Source: Paenibacillus sp. TCA20
GTDB taxonomy: Bacteria > Bacillota > Bacilli > Paenibacillales > Paenibacillaceae
Length of the DNA: 64,000 nt
Assembly: GCF_000732325.1 (NCBI RefSeq)
Contig: NZ_BBIW01000015.1
Coordinates: forward strand, 1 to 64,000
Direction: 5' to 3'
Of this stretch, positions 18,461 through 27,265 are shown one piece after another. Each line of letters starts with the position of its first letter. Positions within the stretch are counted from its first letter, which is position 1. A model generated the notes under the pieces. The model did not search any database and was not told the origin of the DNA. It was given only the letters and a program-made list of their open reading frames with translations. Position numbers and translations under genes: made by a program.

Positions 18461-18495
18461 GGAGTGCCTATCTTAATAGGCACTCCTTTGCTTTT
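18461..18495. terminator. Terminator between pectinesterase and AraC genes
   Basis: GGAGTGCCTA (18461-18470) pairs perfectly with TAGGCACTCC (18477-18486), followed by TTTGCTTTTA. It is shared by converging genes. Confidence 0.85.
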
Positions 18496-18507
18496 ATTCA
18501 TGCTGAT

Positions 18508-19302
18508 TCATTTCAGGTATTTTGTAACGTTATTTCTAAACTCTCTCGGCGTCATGCCGTATATGCTCTGAAATACTCGATTGAAGGTTCGTTGACTATC
18601 AAATCCAGCATTGCTGCTAATGGTCGTAAAGGATGCGTCTGTGGTACGAATCAACGTTGAAGCGTATTCGACACGGAGAAGGGCAAGATAATTTCGGAAG
18701 TTCATTTTTATCCGTTCCGAAAAGATGCGAGAGATATAGTATTTGCTGACAGAGAATTCAGCAGCAAGGGAATCTAGTGTAATCGGCTCGGTAAAGTGAT
18801 TAGCTAAGTATTCCATAATTTTTTTAGACATGTCCTGGACAGGTATTCGCGGCCTCTCAGTGAGTTCGATTTGGCGAAGAAGATGTGACATGATGATATA
18901 AGTAAACCCCAATTTTGCAGCAAAATCCTCGCTTTTGACAATTTGATTGAGAGCATAAGCTGCATCTTGATGAATATTGGCTCTCGATATTAAAGGTGTA
19001 GCCGGTTGAAATTGAATCAGATCAGGAAAGATACCTCCAAGGATACGAGGATTAAATATAATCAGCATGGCGTCTGCGGGATCCTGTCCAACTCTATAGT
19101 ACCTGTGTACAATGTCCGGTAATATTAACGCTGCCTCGCCTTCTTGCACTTCGTATGCGCTTTCATTTATTTGTATTCGCTGTTTACCGGAGAAAACATA
19201 CAGGATTTCGATATGTCCATGCAGATGAGCAGGAAACGTGAGCTGTCTCGCATTATGTTTAATAATCAAATCACCAGCACGAATTTCATAAAAAGGTATC
19301 AT
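18508..19302 (-). CDS. AraC family regulator with N-terminal cupin
   Basis: The 264-residue regulator has an N-terminal cupin sensor (about residues 1-140; PAHLHGHIEILYVFSG and the metal-site-like H-x-H region). The C-terminal AraC-type DNA-binding domain holds two helix-turn-helices (ITLDSLAAEFSVSKYYISRIFSE, then FTTISSNAGFDSQRTFNRVF) and ends in the family motif YGMTPREFRN. Such one-component regulators usually bind a sugar or small ligand and activate nearby genes. GGAGG on the minus strand lies 7 nt before the start at 19302. It is divergent from the DJ-1/PfpI gene and convergent with the pectinesterase gene; either could be a target, and the sequence does not decide. Confidence 0.88.
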   Translation of the reverse strand: MIPFYEIRAGDLIIKHNARQLTFPAHLHGHIEILYVFSGKQRIQINESAYEVQEGEAALILPDIVHRYYRVGQDPADAMLIIFNPRILGGIFPDLIQFQPATPLISRANIHQDAAYALNQIVKSEDFAAKLGFTYIIMSHLLRQIELTERPRIPVQDMSKKIMEYLANHFTEPITLDSLAAEFSVSKYYISRIFSERIKMNFRNYLALLRVEYASTLIRTTDASFTTISSNAGFDSQRTFNRVFQSIYGMTPREFRNNVTKYLK

Positions 19303-19593
19303 GACATGACCTCCGATTTGCGCAGTATTAGACTGCTGGGGGTTGCATTATGTGGTATATGTCTATTTTCATATCATGTGTTTGAGTTTAATTCAAGTAT
19401 TGATATAATCATGATATCGGATATGCGTAACTGGCGTAACGTGGAGTTCCACGAGGAAGCGCATATTGTCATGCCGTACGCCTGGGCGGAGTATTTGATA
19501 TAGATCAAAGCTTATGGTTCTGTCTTCTACAGTATTTGATCTTACATCAGATACTTTTTTTGTTTAACAAATAAGAAAAGGACGGGTGCACAA

Positions 19594-20205
19594 ATGAAGA
19601 TTGGATTTGTACTTTTCAACGGCATGACAAGCATGGACTTTACTGGATTTTACGAGGCTATCACCTGGTTAGGCATATTAAAGGCGAAAGAGAACGTATC
19701 ATGGACCTTTTGTTCGGACAGGGAAGAAGTAACAGATGATCGGGGACTAACGATGAAGGTGAATGAAGTAGGTCCGGATCTAAGCAAGTTTGATCTTGTC
19801 TTTGTCCCTGGAGGAATGGTGACGAGAGAACTTCGGAATGACAAGGCTTTTATCGATTGGATCCGGACTGCCGAGAATGCTCCATATAAGGTGTCTGTCT
19901 GCACAGGTGCGTTATTGCTGGGAGCTGCAGGTTTTCTTGAAGGAAAACGAGCCACCACCAACTCTTCGGCTTACGATTTGCTGGCTCCGTACTGCGAGGA
20001 AGTTATTGAAGCACGCGTCGTTAGGGATGATAGGGTAATAACCGGCGGTGGGGTGACGGCCTCTATCGATTTGGGTTTATATATCATCGAGTGGCTTACA
20101 AATGAAGCTACGGCACGACTTGTACAGAAGAAGCTTGAATATCCATATTATCAGGCAGGTAAACTGAGTGATGTATATATAAGTTGCACGAAGCTTAGAT
20201 TGTAA
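19594..20205 (+). CDS. DJ-1/PfpI family protein (class I glutaminase-like fold)
   Basis: The 203-residue protein has the DJ-1/PfpI pattern: start IGFVLFNGMTSMDF, strand DLVFVPGG near residue 70, and the nucleophile-elbow cysteine Cys103 in VSVCTGALLLGAAGFL. This is followed by RATTNSSAYDLL and the GGGVTASIDLGLYIIEWL motif. The last two motifs are typical of isonitrile-hydratase-like and AraC-linked members. Known activities in the superfamily include isonitrile hydration, glyoxalase and protease-like functions, so a specific reaction cannot be assigned. It is divergent from the AraC regulator with about 290 bp between starts, which hints at control by that regulator. The start is preceded by AAAAGGA about 12 nt upstream, a weak site. 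Confidence 0.8.
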   Translation: MKIGFVLFNGMTSMDFTGFYEAITWLGILKAKENVSWTFCSDREEVTDDRGLTMKVNEVGPDLSKFDLVFVPGGMVTRELRNDKAFIDWIRTAENAPYKVSVCTGALLLGAAGFLEGKRATTNSSAYDLLAPYCEEVIEARVVRDDRVITGGGVTASIDLGLYIIEWLTNEATARLVQKKLEYPYYQAGKLSDVYISCTKLRL

Positions 20206-20319
20206 TCTTCAGTCGTATTAAGCTATTCTTTCTCTTCTTTTGGGAACTTTATCAGTAACGGAATCGTATTAGTCAGAGTGTTATGGATCCTAAAATACGA
20301 AAAAGAAAGTGTGTATTGA

Positions 20320-21318
20320 ATGCCTTTGATCTCTTTAGAAAAAGTAATGAAGCAAGTTGAAAATCGTACGGTGTTAAAAAATATGGAGCTCGTTATTGAG
20401 AGTGACTCACATATCGGCATCAAAATGTCCAATGAAGAAAGTGCAGCGCTATTTGATCTAATCTCGGGGAAGCTTCAGCCAACAAGTGGGTCGATTCGGA
20501 GAGAAACGAGTTCCATTCTAGCAGCCAGCCAGGATGATGGCTTATACGATACGCTGACGGTCTACAGCTACTTAACGTTTTTTAAACGGATCGCCTATTT
20601 TCCTCATCCATTAGAAGAATATATTGCCGCTTTTTCTCTATCCGATGTTTGGCGGACAAAGATTAAGAAATTGACAGAAGACCAGAAGAAGAGGGTCAGC
20701 TTATTTCGCATGTTTCTATTCCGCGCGGATATAATATTAGTTCAGAATCCACTCCATAATCTAACAGCCGAAGGAATCGAGCTCTATTTAACGGCACTGG
20801 AATATCTTCGTTCACATCATACGGCCACCTTAATTACATCGAACTCTATAGAAGAGTTATTGCTGTTAAGCCGTGATATATATCGATATAACCGATTGAT
20901 GGGACTTGAGAAAACGGACCTTGTCAATGAACCGATCCCTGTTACATCTGAACAGAATGAGAGCATTAAATTTACGCCAAACAATGTATTCAAGGTCAGC
21001 AGCAAGCTGGCAGATAAGACGATCTTTTTTAGTCCAGACGAAATTGATTATATCGAGAGCATCAACAGTGTAAGTAATATTCGCATCGATGAGGATTACT
21101 TCCCGACGGATTTAACGATGAACGAACTGGAAGAGAAGTTAACTAAATTTGGTTTCTTCCGATGTCACCGATCTTTTTTAGTCAATTTGCAGCGCGTGTC
21201 TGAATTGATCAGTTATTCTAAAAATAGTTATACCTTGATCTTGAAAGGGAATTCGGATGTGAAGCTTCCCCTCTCCCGCAGCCGGCTGGAGGAAATGAAA
21301 CAATTAATTGAAATTTAA
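20320..21318 (+). CDS. LytTR regulator fused to a degenerate ABC ATPase domain
   Basis: The 332-residue protein has two parts. Residues 1 to about 215 align with an ABC ATPase, but every catalytic element is lost. The Walker A position reads HIGIKMSNEESAAL. The signature is LTEDQKKRV. The Walker B plus Glu position reads ILVQNPLHNL instead of a DEPT-type motif, and the switch His position reads LITSNS. Residues about 226-332 are a LytTR DNA-binding domain (IDYIESINSVSNIRI, then FFRCHRSFLVNL). This suggests a regulator that senses the adjacent ABC transporter by mimicking its ATPase subunit; that mechanism is inference. The true ABC ATPase and permease genes follow after 169 bp that contain three 21-bp-spaced repeats. 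The binding site before ATG 20320 is weak. Confidence 0.82.
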   Translation: MPLISLEKVMKQVENRTVLKNMELVIESDSHIGIKMSNEESAALFDLISGKLQPTSGSIRRETSSILAASQDDGLYDTLTVYSYLTFFKRIAYFPHPLEEYIAAFSLSDVWRTKIKKLTEDQKKRVSLFRMFLFRADIILVQNPLHNLTAEGIELYLTALEYLRSHHTATLITSNSIEELLLLSRDIYRYNRLMGLEKTDLVNEPIPVTSEQNESIKFTPNNVFKVSSKLADKTIFFSPDEIDYIESINSVSNIRIDEDYFPTDLTMNELEEKLTKFGFFRCHRSFLVNLQRVSELISYSKNSYTLILKGNSDVKLPLSRSRLEEMKQLIEI

Positions 21319-21319
21319 A

Positions 21320-21370
21320 GTACATTTGAGGCTGGAATGAGTACATTTCGGCCTCTTTTTGTTACATTTG
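21320..21370 (+). promoter_or_regulatory. Three direct TACATTT repeats at exact 21-bp spacing, candidate LytTR operator
   Basis: TACATTT occurs at 21321, 21342 and 21363, each flanked by G or T before and G or C after. Two weaker copies follow, TACCGTT at 21383 and GACATTT at 21404. LytTR proteins generally bind pairs of 9-bp direct repeats about 21-22 bp apart, two helical turns, so this fits an operator for the fused LytTR protein controlling the ABC genes. The same stretch also contains GAGGC/GCCTC followed by TTTTT (21328-21360), a possible weak terminator of the regulator gene. Confidence 0.55.
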
Positions 21371-21487
21371 AGCTGTTTGCATTACCGTTCGGCGTTATTT
21401 TACGACATTTTTGCTGCCATTCGTTAAATTAGAGTACAGAAGGACAACATCATCATCTTTCAATATTAGCGGAGGAGAGAAGAGCGA

Positions 21488-22342
21488 ATGGACAGAAATA
21501 CGGTGATTTACGCTGAACAATTATCCAAAAAATTCAAAGACGAGTCTGCTCTGAAAGGGCTCGATTTTTCAGTACAGTCAGGAGAAATTTTTGGCTTTCT
21601 TGGACCTTCTGGTTCAGGGAAAACAACGACGATCAAAATATTGACAGGACAATTAGCACAAACTTCAGGAAGAGCCATCGTGTTAGGTAAGCCAGTTGAA
21701 CAAATGAATGAACGTAGTTATGAACAGATGGGTATGGTTACAGATCATAGTGGCATTTATGAAAAAATGTCGGTGTACAGCAATTTGAATTTATTCGCCA
21801 AAATTTTGGGGGTCAAGAAAGAACATGTAGATTCTCTCCTACAGAGAGTTGGTTTATTGGAGCACAAGCATAAACCAGCCGGCAAATTATCGAAGGGCAT
21901 GACTCAGCGCTTAGTTCTCGCACGAGCGATTCTGCATCAGCCGAAGGTGCTCTTTTTGGATGAACCTACAAGCGGGCTAGATCCGAGTACAGCAATTTCT
22001 GTGCATGAATTACTAATCGAGTTAAAAGAGAAAGGGACGGCTATTTTTCTAACGACTCATAATATGGAAGAAGCATCGACCTTGTGTGATCATGTTGCAT
22101 TGCTAAATGATGGTCTGATTGTAGAGTATGGGACCCCAAAAGCGTTATGTCTCAAGTACAATCAGAATAAAAGCTATCGCATTTTGTTAAAGGATGAGAA
22201 GGAGCTGACACTACCGCATTCCGAAGAAACAGGCCGAAGAATAAATCAATGGATGGCTGATGATCAGCTTGTTACGATACATTCTAATGAACCGACACTT
22301 GAAAAAGTCTTCTTGGAATTGACGGGGAGGGAACTACATTGA
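21488..22342 (+). CDS. ABC transporter ATP-binding protein (BcrA/NatA type)
   Basis: The 284-residue ATPase has Walker A GPSGSGKT (residues 39-46), signature LSKGMTQRL, Walker B VLFLDEPTSGLD (about 155-166) and switch His in LTTHN. The C-terminal 70 residues (after EYGTPKALC) match the extension of drug or bacitracin-type exporters. It should drive the permease encoded next, probably as an exporter for a peptide, antibiotic or sodium-like substrate; the substrate cannot be told from sequence. GGAGGAGAG lies just upstream of ATG 21488. The stop overlaps the permease start as TTGA. Likely regulation is by the LytTR-fusion protein encoded upstream. Confidence 0.92.
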   Translation: MDRNTVIYAEQLSKKFKDESALKGLDFSVQSGEIFGFLGPSGSGKTTTIKILTGQLAQTSGRAIVLGKPVEQMNERSYEQMGMVTDHSGIYEKMSVYSNLNLFAKILGVKKEHVDSLLQRVGLLEHKHKPAGKLSKGMTQRLVLARAILHQPKVLFLDEPTSGLDPSTAISVHELLIELKEKGTAIFLTTHNMEEASTLCDHVALLNDGLIVEYGTPKALCLKYNQNKSYRILLKDEKELTLPHSEETGRRINQWMADDQLVTIHSNEPTLEKVFLELTGRELH

Positions 22343-23085
22343 ACATTTCATTAAGAAAAATAAGAGCCATTACAGGAATGAAATTTCAGACCATTATCAA
22401 TAATACAGGTGTTATATTAGCACCTATACTTGCCCTATGCTTTGTGTTTGCCACCCGAAGTTTATTACCGGATTTGAACGTAAGCAGCGAAGGGTTGACG
22501 TTCTCAACGAATGCATTTGTGCTAAGCTTTGGGATTGTTTTTAATATCGCCATCGCTGGCATCTCCATGAGCAGCAGTCCACTTGCAGAAGAAAAAGAAA
22601 AAAACACGTTAAGAGTACTCATGACATCTTCAGTAAACGGCGTAGAGTACCTCATCGGAACTTTGCTGCCACCCTTATTTATTCTCATAATCGTTAACAT
22701 TCTGATGATTCCGGTGAGTGGAACTTCATTCGCAGAGGTGCAGTTTGGAAGCTTCTTGTTGATGACAACGGCTGCCAGCTTTATAAGCCTGATTATTGGA
22801 TACATTGTAGGCATATTTGCGAATAACCAGGCACAGACAGCGCTTGTAACGATGCCGATTACAGTAATACTAACTTCTGTCCCTGCAGTCAAGCTGTTCC
22901 ATGAGGATTTGTCAAACATATTAAACTACACTTACACAGGTGTCTTAACGAACTTTACCAATAGTATATTTGCTGATGGTGGTTACCAATGGAATTTGAG
23001 AGATATTAGTGTGCTCTTAGGCTGGCTCATCATTTCTATCGTCGTATTTGTGTATGCTTACAAGAAGAATGGACTGGATCGTTAA
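22339..23085 (+). CDS. ABC-2 type transporter permease
   Basis: The 248-residue membrane protein has about six hydrophobic helices: near residues 18-40, 52-76, 100-120, 133-160, 168-190 and 225-245. The conserved ABC-2 segment SSPLAEEKEKNTLRVLMTSS lies between helices 2 and 3. Its length and topology fit NatB/YhaP-like or bacitracin-type permeases. The start is TTG at 22339, preceded by GGGAGGG with 7 nt spacing and overlapping the ATPase stop codon, a sign of translational coupling. With the ATPase it forms a two-subunit exporter. Confidence 0.85.
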   Translation: MNISLRKIRAITGMKFQTIINNTGVILAPILALCFVFATRSLLPDLNVSSEGLTFSTNAFVLSFGIVFNIAIAGISMSSSPLAEEKEKNTLRVLMTSSVNGVEYLIGTLLPPLFILIIVNILMIPVSGTSFAEVQFGSFLLMTTAASFISLIIGYIVGIFANNQAQTALVTMPITVILTSVPAVKLFHEDLSNILNYTYTGVLTNFTNSIFADGGYQWNLRDISVLLGWLIISIVVFVYAYKKNGLDR

Positions 23086-23137
23086 CGATATTAATGGTTT
23101 ATGTCATGAATAACAAAAATTTATTGAGGAGTGGTAG

Positions 23138-23341
23138 ATGATGTTTAGTAAAAAAGGGGATAAACGTTTTGAAGAAAAGCTGGTACAAAATTATCAGCAT
23201 GGCTTGCTCTATATTTTGGTGGATCGTCAAACTGGTGTGAATTATCTTCATGTATGGAATCCGCAAGGCAGTGGCCTTACCCCTTTATTGGATGCGGATG
23301 GAAAAGTGATTGTCGATCCAGTAGAAGGAACGGATCAATAA
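23138..23341 (+). CDS. DUF6440-like small protein
   Basis: The 67-residue soluble protein contains the segment LYILVDRQTGVNYLHVWN followed by GLTPLLDADGKV, characteristic of the small DUF6440 family of unknown function. GAGGAG at 23126-23131 is 6 nt before ATG 23138, with a second ATG at 23141. It lies 52 bp after the permease gene and may be the last gene of the ABC operon; a terminator follows at 23427. Confidence 0.7.
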   Translation: MMFSKKGDKRFEEKLVQNYQHGLLYILVDRQTGVNYLHVWNPQGSGLTPLLDADGKVIVDPVEGTDQ

Positions 23342-23666
23342 TATCTTCGACATGAATCCAAACGGCAATCATGCAGAAGCAGTAAAGCTCATCGTCGGTC
23401 TTCTTGAACAAAAGTAATAACTTTACAAGAATCACTAGGGGCCTTGGCTCTTTGTGGTTCTTTATTTTTCTTGATCGGATCTGCCTAACACGAAATTACT
23501 ATAATATGTCCGGTATTAACTGAAAGAAGAATAGAGTAATATTTACAAATAAATCCATCTATATAGCTTTTCGAAAGGAAGTGATAGGTAGGTATTCTAT
23601 TAAATGATGAATGGGTTGTATATTTTTGATTGCGCTTTCATTTGTTTGATCATTTTAAGGAGGTTG
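23342..23666. other. Intergenic region upstream of the GH30 xylanase gene
   Basis: The 325-bp gap holds the terminator at 23427-23470 and the GH30 leader. A short open stretch at 23352-23417 (MNPNGNHAEAV to a stop, 21 residues) has no binding site and could be a gene remnant or chance. A TATAAT occurs at 23500-23505 but no good -35 was found for it. Confidence 0.45.
23427..23470 (+). terminator. Terminator after the DUF6440-like gene
   Basis: AAGAATCAC pairs with GTGGTTCTT (one G-U pair) around an 18-nt loop and is followed by TTATTTTT. Confidence 0.7.
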
Positions 23667-25352
23667 ATGATATTGAGAGTGAACATAAAAAAATCAGTCC
23701 TTATTTTATTGGCATTTTTAACGGCTCTACCTCTGATTGTAACTCCAACACAGGTGACAGCAGCTAGCGATGCTAACATTAATTTGTCCTCTGAGAAACA
23801 GCTCATTAAAGGATTTGGAGGAATAAACCATCCCGCCTGGATCGGTGACCTGACACCAGCTCAGCGTGAAACTGCCTTTGGTAATGGAGCGAATCAGCTT
23901 GGGTTTTCGATTCTACGAATCTACGTAGATGAGAATAGAAATAATTGGTACAGAGAGGTTCCTACCGCACAAAAAGCGATTGAGCAAGGAGCCATTGTAT
24001 TTGCTTCACCCTGGAACCCACCGAGTGATATGGTCGAAACCTTTAATCGCAACGGGGATCCGAACGCCAAACGACTGAGATACGACAAATATGCAGCTTA
24101 CGCTCAGCATCTGAACGACTTTGTCACTTATATGAAAAACAATGGTGTAGACCTGTACGCCATTTCGGTGCAAAACGAGCCGGATTATGCTCATGAATGG
24201 ACCTGGTGGACACCACAGGAAATCCTCCGTTTCATGAAAGAGAATGCGGGATCTATTCAAGGCACCAAGGTTATGGCACCTGAATCGTTTCAGTATCTAA
24301 AGAACATGTCTGATCCAATCCTGAATGATCCTGGGGCACTGGCTAATATGGATATTCTAGGAGCACATACGTATGGAACTCAGATCAAAGATTTTGCATA
24401 CCCGCTCTTTAAGCAAAAAGGTGCAGGTAAGGAACTGTGGATGACCGAAGTATATTACCCGAACAGTGACAACAATTCATCGGACCGTTGGCCAGAGGCA
24501 CTGGAGGTATCCTACCATATGCACAACGCCATGGTTGAAGGAGATTTCCAGGCTTATGTATGGTGGTACATTCGGAGACAGTACGGTCCTATGAATGAGA
24601 ACGGCACCATTAGTAAACGTGGATATAATATGGCTCACTTCTCCAAATTTGTGCGACCAGGCTATATCAGAGTAGATGCAACCAAAAATCCAGATACGAA
24701 CACTTTTGTTTCCGCTTACAAAGGTGATAACAAAGTCGTCATCGTCGCCATTAATCGCGGCACTTCAGCTGCAAGCCAAAAATTCGTTCTGCAAAATGGA
24801 AACGCATCTACTGTCTCCTCATGGGTTACAGATAGCAGTCGCAATATGGCAAGCGGAGCACCGATCACCGTATCGTCGGGAGCCTTTACAGCGCAACTTC
24901 CTGCCCAAAGTGTAACGACGTTTGTAGCAAATATTACTGGCGGCGGGGGGAGTCCAGTTACTGGAACCACATACGAAGCAGAAACAGGGACTACACTTAC
25001 TAATGCTGCTATTGAATCACTCTATCCAGGATACACTGGATCCGGATATGTTAACTTTAATGCTTACACCGATTCTGCGATTCAGTGGAATGCCATCAAT
25101 AACACGATAACAGGTACCAAAAACATAAAGTTCCGATATGCATTGGAAAGCGGGACACGTAACCTCGATATTTTTGTCAATGGGACCAAGGTGATCAGCA
25201 ACGAGCCTTTCCCGGCAACGGGAAGCTGGTCAACTTGGAGCGAGAAGAGCATTCAAGTCCCCATGAACGCGGGAACCAATACGTTAAAAATAGTAACAAC
25301 CGGAACTGAAGGACCAAATGTGGATAACATTACAGTGACAGCTGTTCAATAA
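23667..25352 (+). CDS. xynC: Secreted GH30 (subfamily 8) glucuronoxylanase with C-terminal CBM
   Basis: The protein of about 560 residues has a signal peptide (cleavage near VTAAS), a GH30 TIM barrel plus side beta-sandwich (about residues 37-425) and a Gly-rich linker. A CBM6/35-like module occupies the last 125 residues (TTYEAETGTTLTN start, NVDNITV end). The acid/base is Glu171 in VQNEPDY and the nucleophile Glu261 in WMTEVYYP. The segment WWYIRRQYGPM carries the Arg that recognises methylglucuronate in XynC-type enzymes. These cut glucuronoxylan next to MeGlcA branches outside the cell. AAGGAGG (23657-23663) supports TTG 23673 (9 nt spacing) or ATG 23667 (3 nt, close). ATG 23604 would add 21 residues without a good site. 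The gene stands between the ABC module and the YesN/YesM operon. Confidence 0.9.
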   Translation: MILRVNIKKSVLILLAFLTALPLIVTPTQVTAASDANINLSSEKQLIKGFGGINHPAWIGDLTPAQRETAFGNGANQLGFSILRIYVDENRNNWYREVPTAQKAIEQGAIVFASPWNPPSDMVETFNRNGDPNAKRLRYDKYAAYAQHLNDFVTYMKNNGVDLYAISVQNEPDYAHEWTWWTPQEILRFMKENAGSIQGTKVMAPESFQYLKNMSDPILNDPGALANMDILGAHTYGTQIKDFAYPLFKQKGAGKELWMTEVYYPNSDNNSSDRWPEALEVSYHMHNAMVEGDFQAYVWWYIRRQYGPMNENGTISKRGYNMAHFSKFVRPGYIRVDATKNPDTNTFVSAYKGDNKVVIVAINRGTSAASQKFVLQNGNASTVSSWVTDSSRNMASGAPITVSSGAFTAQLPAQSVTTFVANITGGGGSPVTGTTYEAETGTTLTNAAIESLYPGYTGSGYVNFNAYTDSAIQWNAINNTITGTKNIKFRYALESGTRNLDIFVNGTKVISNEPFPATGSWSTWSEKSIQVPMNAGTNTLKIVTTGTEGPNVDNITVTAVQ

Positions 25353-25428
25353 ATACGATAAAGCGGCGATCTAATTTAAAGATCTTCCACTTGTATGAAC
25401 AAGTATAGTGAAACATGAGCAATAAGCT

Positions 25429-25461
25429 AAAGGCGGCCTACTTATGAAGGTCGCCTTTTTA
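25429..25461 (+). terminator. Terminator of the GH30 gene
   Basis: AAAGGCGGCCT pairs with AGGTCGCCTTT (one G-U pair), followed by TTTTATT. Confidence 0.8.
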
Positions 25462-25560
25462 TTAAGCAAGTAAAGAGAATACCATTCCCCTATTTTAGAA
25501 GGTGTTATCCCTCCGAATCCGTTTAAATAGTAAAGATTTGGTCGCGAACTAAAGGATTGT

Positions 25561-25613
25561 AGGTTGCATATGAGATTAAAGCTTTAGATAATTTTATGTA
25601 GCAACCTTTTCTT
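25561..25613 (+). promoter_or_regulatory. Leader hairpin upstream of the first response regulator
   Basis: AGGTTGC (25561-25567) pairs with GCAACCT (about 25601-25607) and is followed by TTTC. The loop contains a second palindrome, TAAAGCTTTA. It looks like an attenuator-type terminator in the leader of the regulatory operon, or the terminator of an unseen short transcript. Confidence 0.4.
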
Positions 25614-25694
25614 GGGTGTGATATTTTTATCCTGTTGATGATTGATTCTTAAAATTCAATTCCATATGTATTGAATAGAAAAGGGGAAACATGA

Positions 25695-27221
25695 ATGCTG
25701 GATGTCTTGTTGGTAGATGATGAGCCATGGGTACTTGAGGGATTACGAACTATGGTGAACTGGGACAAATACGGTTTCCAAATTTGCGGAGAGGCTGAGA
25801 ATGGAAATGCGGCTTGGGCCATGATCGAGAATCTTCAGCCAGATCTAGTATTTACAGATATTCATATGCCTTCGGTGAACGGACTTGAACTGATAGACCG
25901 TTCTAAACAAGTGCTTGCCAGACCTCCTCGATTTGTTATTCTAAGCGGTTACGATAGTTTTGAGTATGTGAAAACAGCGCTGGAGCAACGTGTGGAGGAC
26001 TACTTACTTAAGCCGATTGATGAAGATGAGATTGAAACCGTATTGGAGTTAATTCGTCGTAAAATTCTAGAAGAGCAGATTTCAGCCAAAGTGCATCAAC
26101 GCGAAAATGCACTCTATGTAAATTGTTTGTTCAATCGCTTGTTACAAGGTGATGACAGCATTGAGTTGCGATACGAGGTGAGTAAAACGCTTCGAATGGA
26201 AGCTCATGAGAGCATGGCCTGTCTTCTAATTTCAACGGATACGAATAAGGACGAAGTCAAAACATGGCTGTACAGTCACGCTGGGATCCCTTATGCCGAA
26301 CCATTTTTAGATGAGGAAGGTAACATCGGATTGTTTGCTGACGGTTTGCATCATTCTCTGAAGCAGCTGGAAGCGGCGGGGAGAAATCTGGTTGAAATGT
26401 ATTCAGACCGAGCATTAATGACAGTGGCATGCGGACATGATTCAAGTGGAGTAAACACTTTGCGTTCAGCTTACGAAAAAGCTTTGTTCGCATTAAAATG
26501 GAAGCGCTATCAGTGTGGCTCCGGCTTTGTGAATCACCAGGAATTACCTCAGAAAGACAGTATGGCTAAAGTGAATCAAAAAGCTTTGTCAGATGTGATG
26601 GACGTCATTATTTCGGGCGAACAGGACAGGGTGGAAGGTAAAGTAAATGCGATGCTAGCCAATCCTGACTCAGAGCAGACTGTATCGGATATAGAATATG
26701 TTCGAGTTCAGCTGATTGCCCTTGAGATGAGTATTCTTAAGCATCTAAAGGAGCTTGAAGGGGATGTAGACCGCTTTGTACAGCAAGTTCAGCAAATGGC
26801 AGGTGACATTATTGGGATAAACTCGTATCCTGCGTTTCAACAGTACGGGGTCATATTGAGCCTCAATGCTTTGAAAGCCCTTCAGGAACAGCGAAAAAAA
26901 AAGGAATTCAGCACGATTTTTCAAGTGGAGCAGTACGTCAATCAGGAATTCCGCAACAAATTGCAGCTTCAGGAGCTAGCACAGAAATTTCATATGAACG
27001 CCAACTATTTAGGGCAAGCATTTAAACAGCAGACGGGTAAGACTTTTCGTGAGTATTTGAATGATAAGCGGATCGAAGAAGCAAAGCGATTGCTGCGTCA
27101 GAGCAACATGAGCATTACTGACGTTGCCGTGCATTCGGGTTATCTGAGTGCCGACTATTTTATTAGTCAGTTCAAGCGAATGACAGGTACGGCTCCTTCG
27201 CAATATAGAAAACTACAGTAG
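25695..27221 (+). CDS. YesN-type response regulator (receiver + AraC DNA-binding)
   Basis: The 508-residue protein has an N-terminal receiver domain with acidic pair DDE (residues 8-10), phospho-acceptor Asp55 in FTDIHMP and Lys in YLLKPI near 110. A middle region of about 250 residues follows, then a C-terminal AraC-type domain of two HTH motifs (LQLQELAQKFHMNANYLGQAFKQ and MSITDVAVHSGYLSADYFISQF). It pairs with the histidine kinase encoded 44 bp downstream. In xylanolytic Paenibacillus such systems sit next to aldouronate importers and are thought to induce them in response to oligosaccharides. AAGGGGAAAC precedes ATG 25695. It is the first of two response regulators flanking one kinase. 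Confidence 0.92.
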   Translation: MLDVLLVDDEPWVLEGLRTMVNWDKYGFQICGEAENGNAAWAMIENLQPDLVFTDIHMPSVNGLELIDRSKQVLARPPRFVILSGYDSFEYVKTALEQRVEDYLLKPIDEDEIETVLELIRRKILEEQISAKVHQRENALYVNCLFNRLLQGDDSIELRYEVSKTLRMEAHESMACLLISTDTNKDEVKTWLYSHAGIPYAEPFLDEEGNIGLFADGLHHSLKQLEAAGRNLVEMYSDRALMTVACGHDSSGVNTLRSAYEKALFALKWKRYQCGSGFVNHQELPQKDSMAKVNQKALSDVMDVIISGEQDRVEGKVNAMLANPDSEQTVSDIEYVRVQLIALEMSILKHLKELEGDVDRFVQQVQQMAGDIIGINSYPAFQQYGVILSLNALKALQEQRKKKEFSTIFQVEQYVNQEFRNKLQLQELAQKFHMNANYLGQAFKQQTGKTFREYLNDKRIEEAKRLLRQSNMSITDVAVHSGYLSADYFISQFKRMTGTAPSQYRKLQ

Positions 27222-27265
27222 GTCTTTGCAGAGCTAAGCATGAAGCGAAGGATGGCGATAATGAA

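Larger units (their letters stand above)
25353..25694. other. Intergenic region and leader of the YesN/YesM operon
   Basis: The 342-bp gap contains the GH30 terminator (25429-25461) and a second hairpin (25561-25613) about 80 bp before the response regulator start. No reading frame of note is present. Confidence 0.5.

Noticed and set aside
19144..19503. 119-codon plus-strand frame over the AraC start
   Set aside because: Overlaps the AraC 5' end on the opposite strand, has no binding site and no domain-like pattern.
23352..23417. Short frame MNPNGNHAEAV to a stop after the DUF6440-like gene
   Set aside because: 21 residues, no binding site, no clear parent gene; noted only as a possible remnant.
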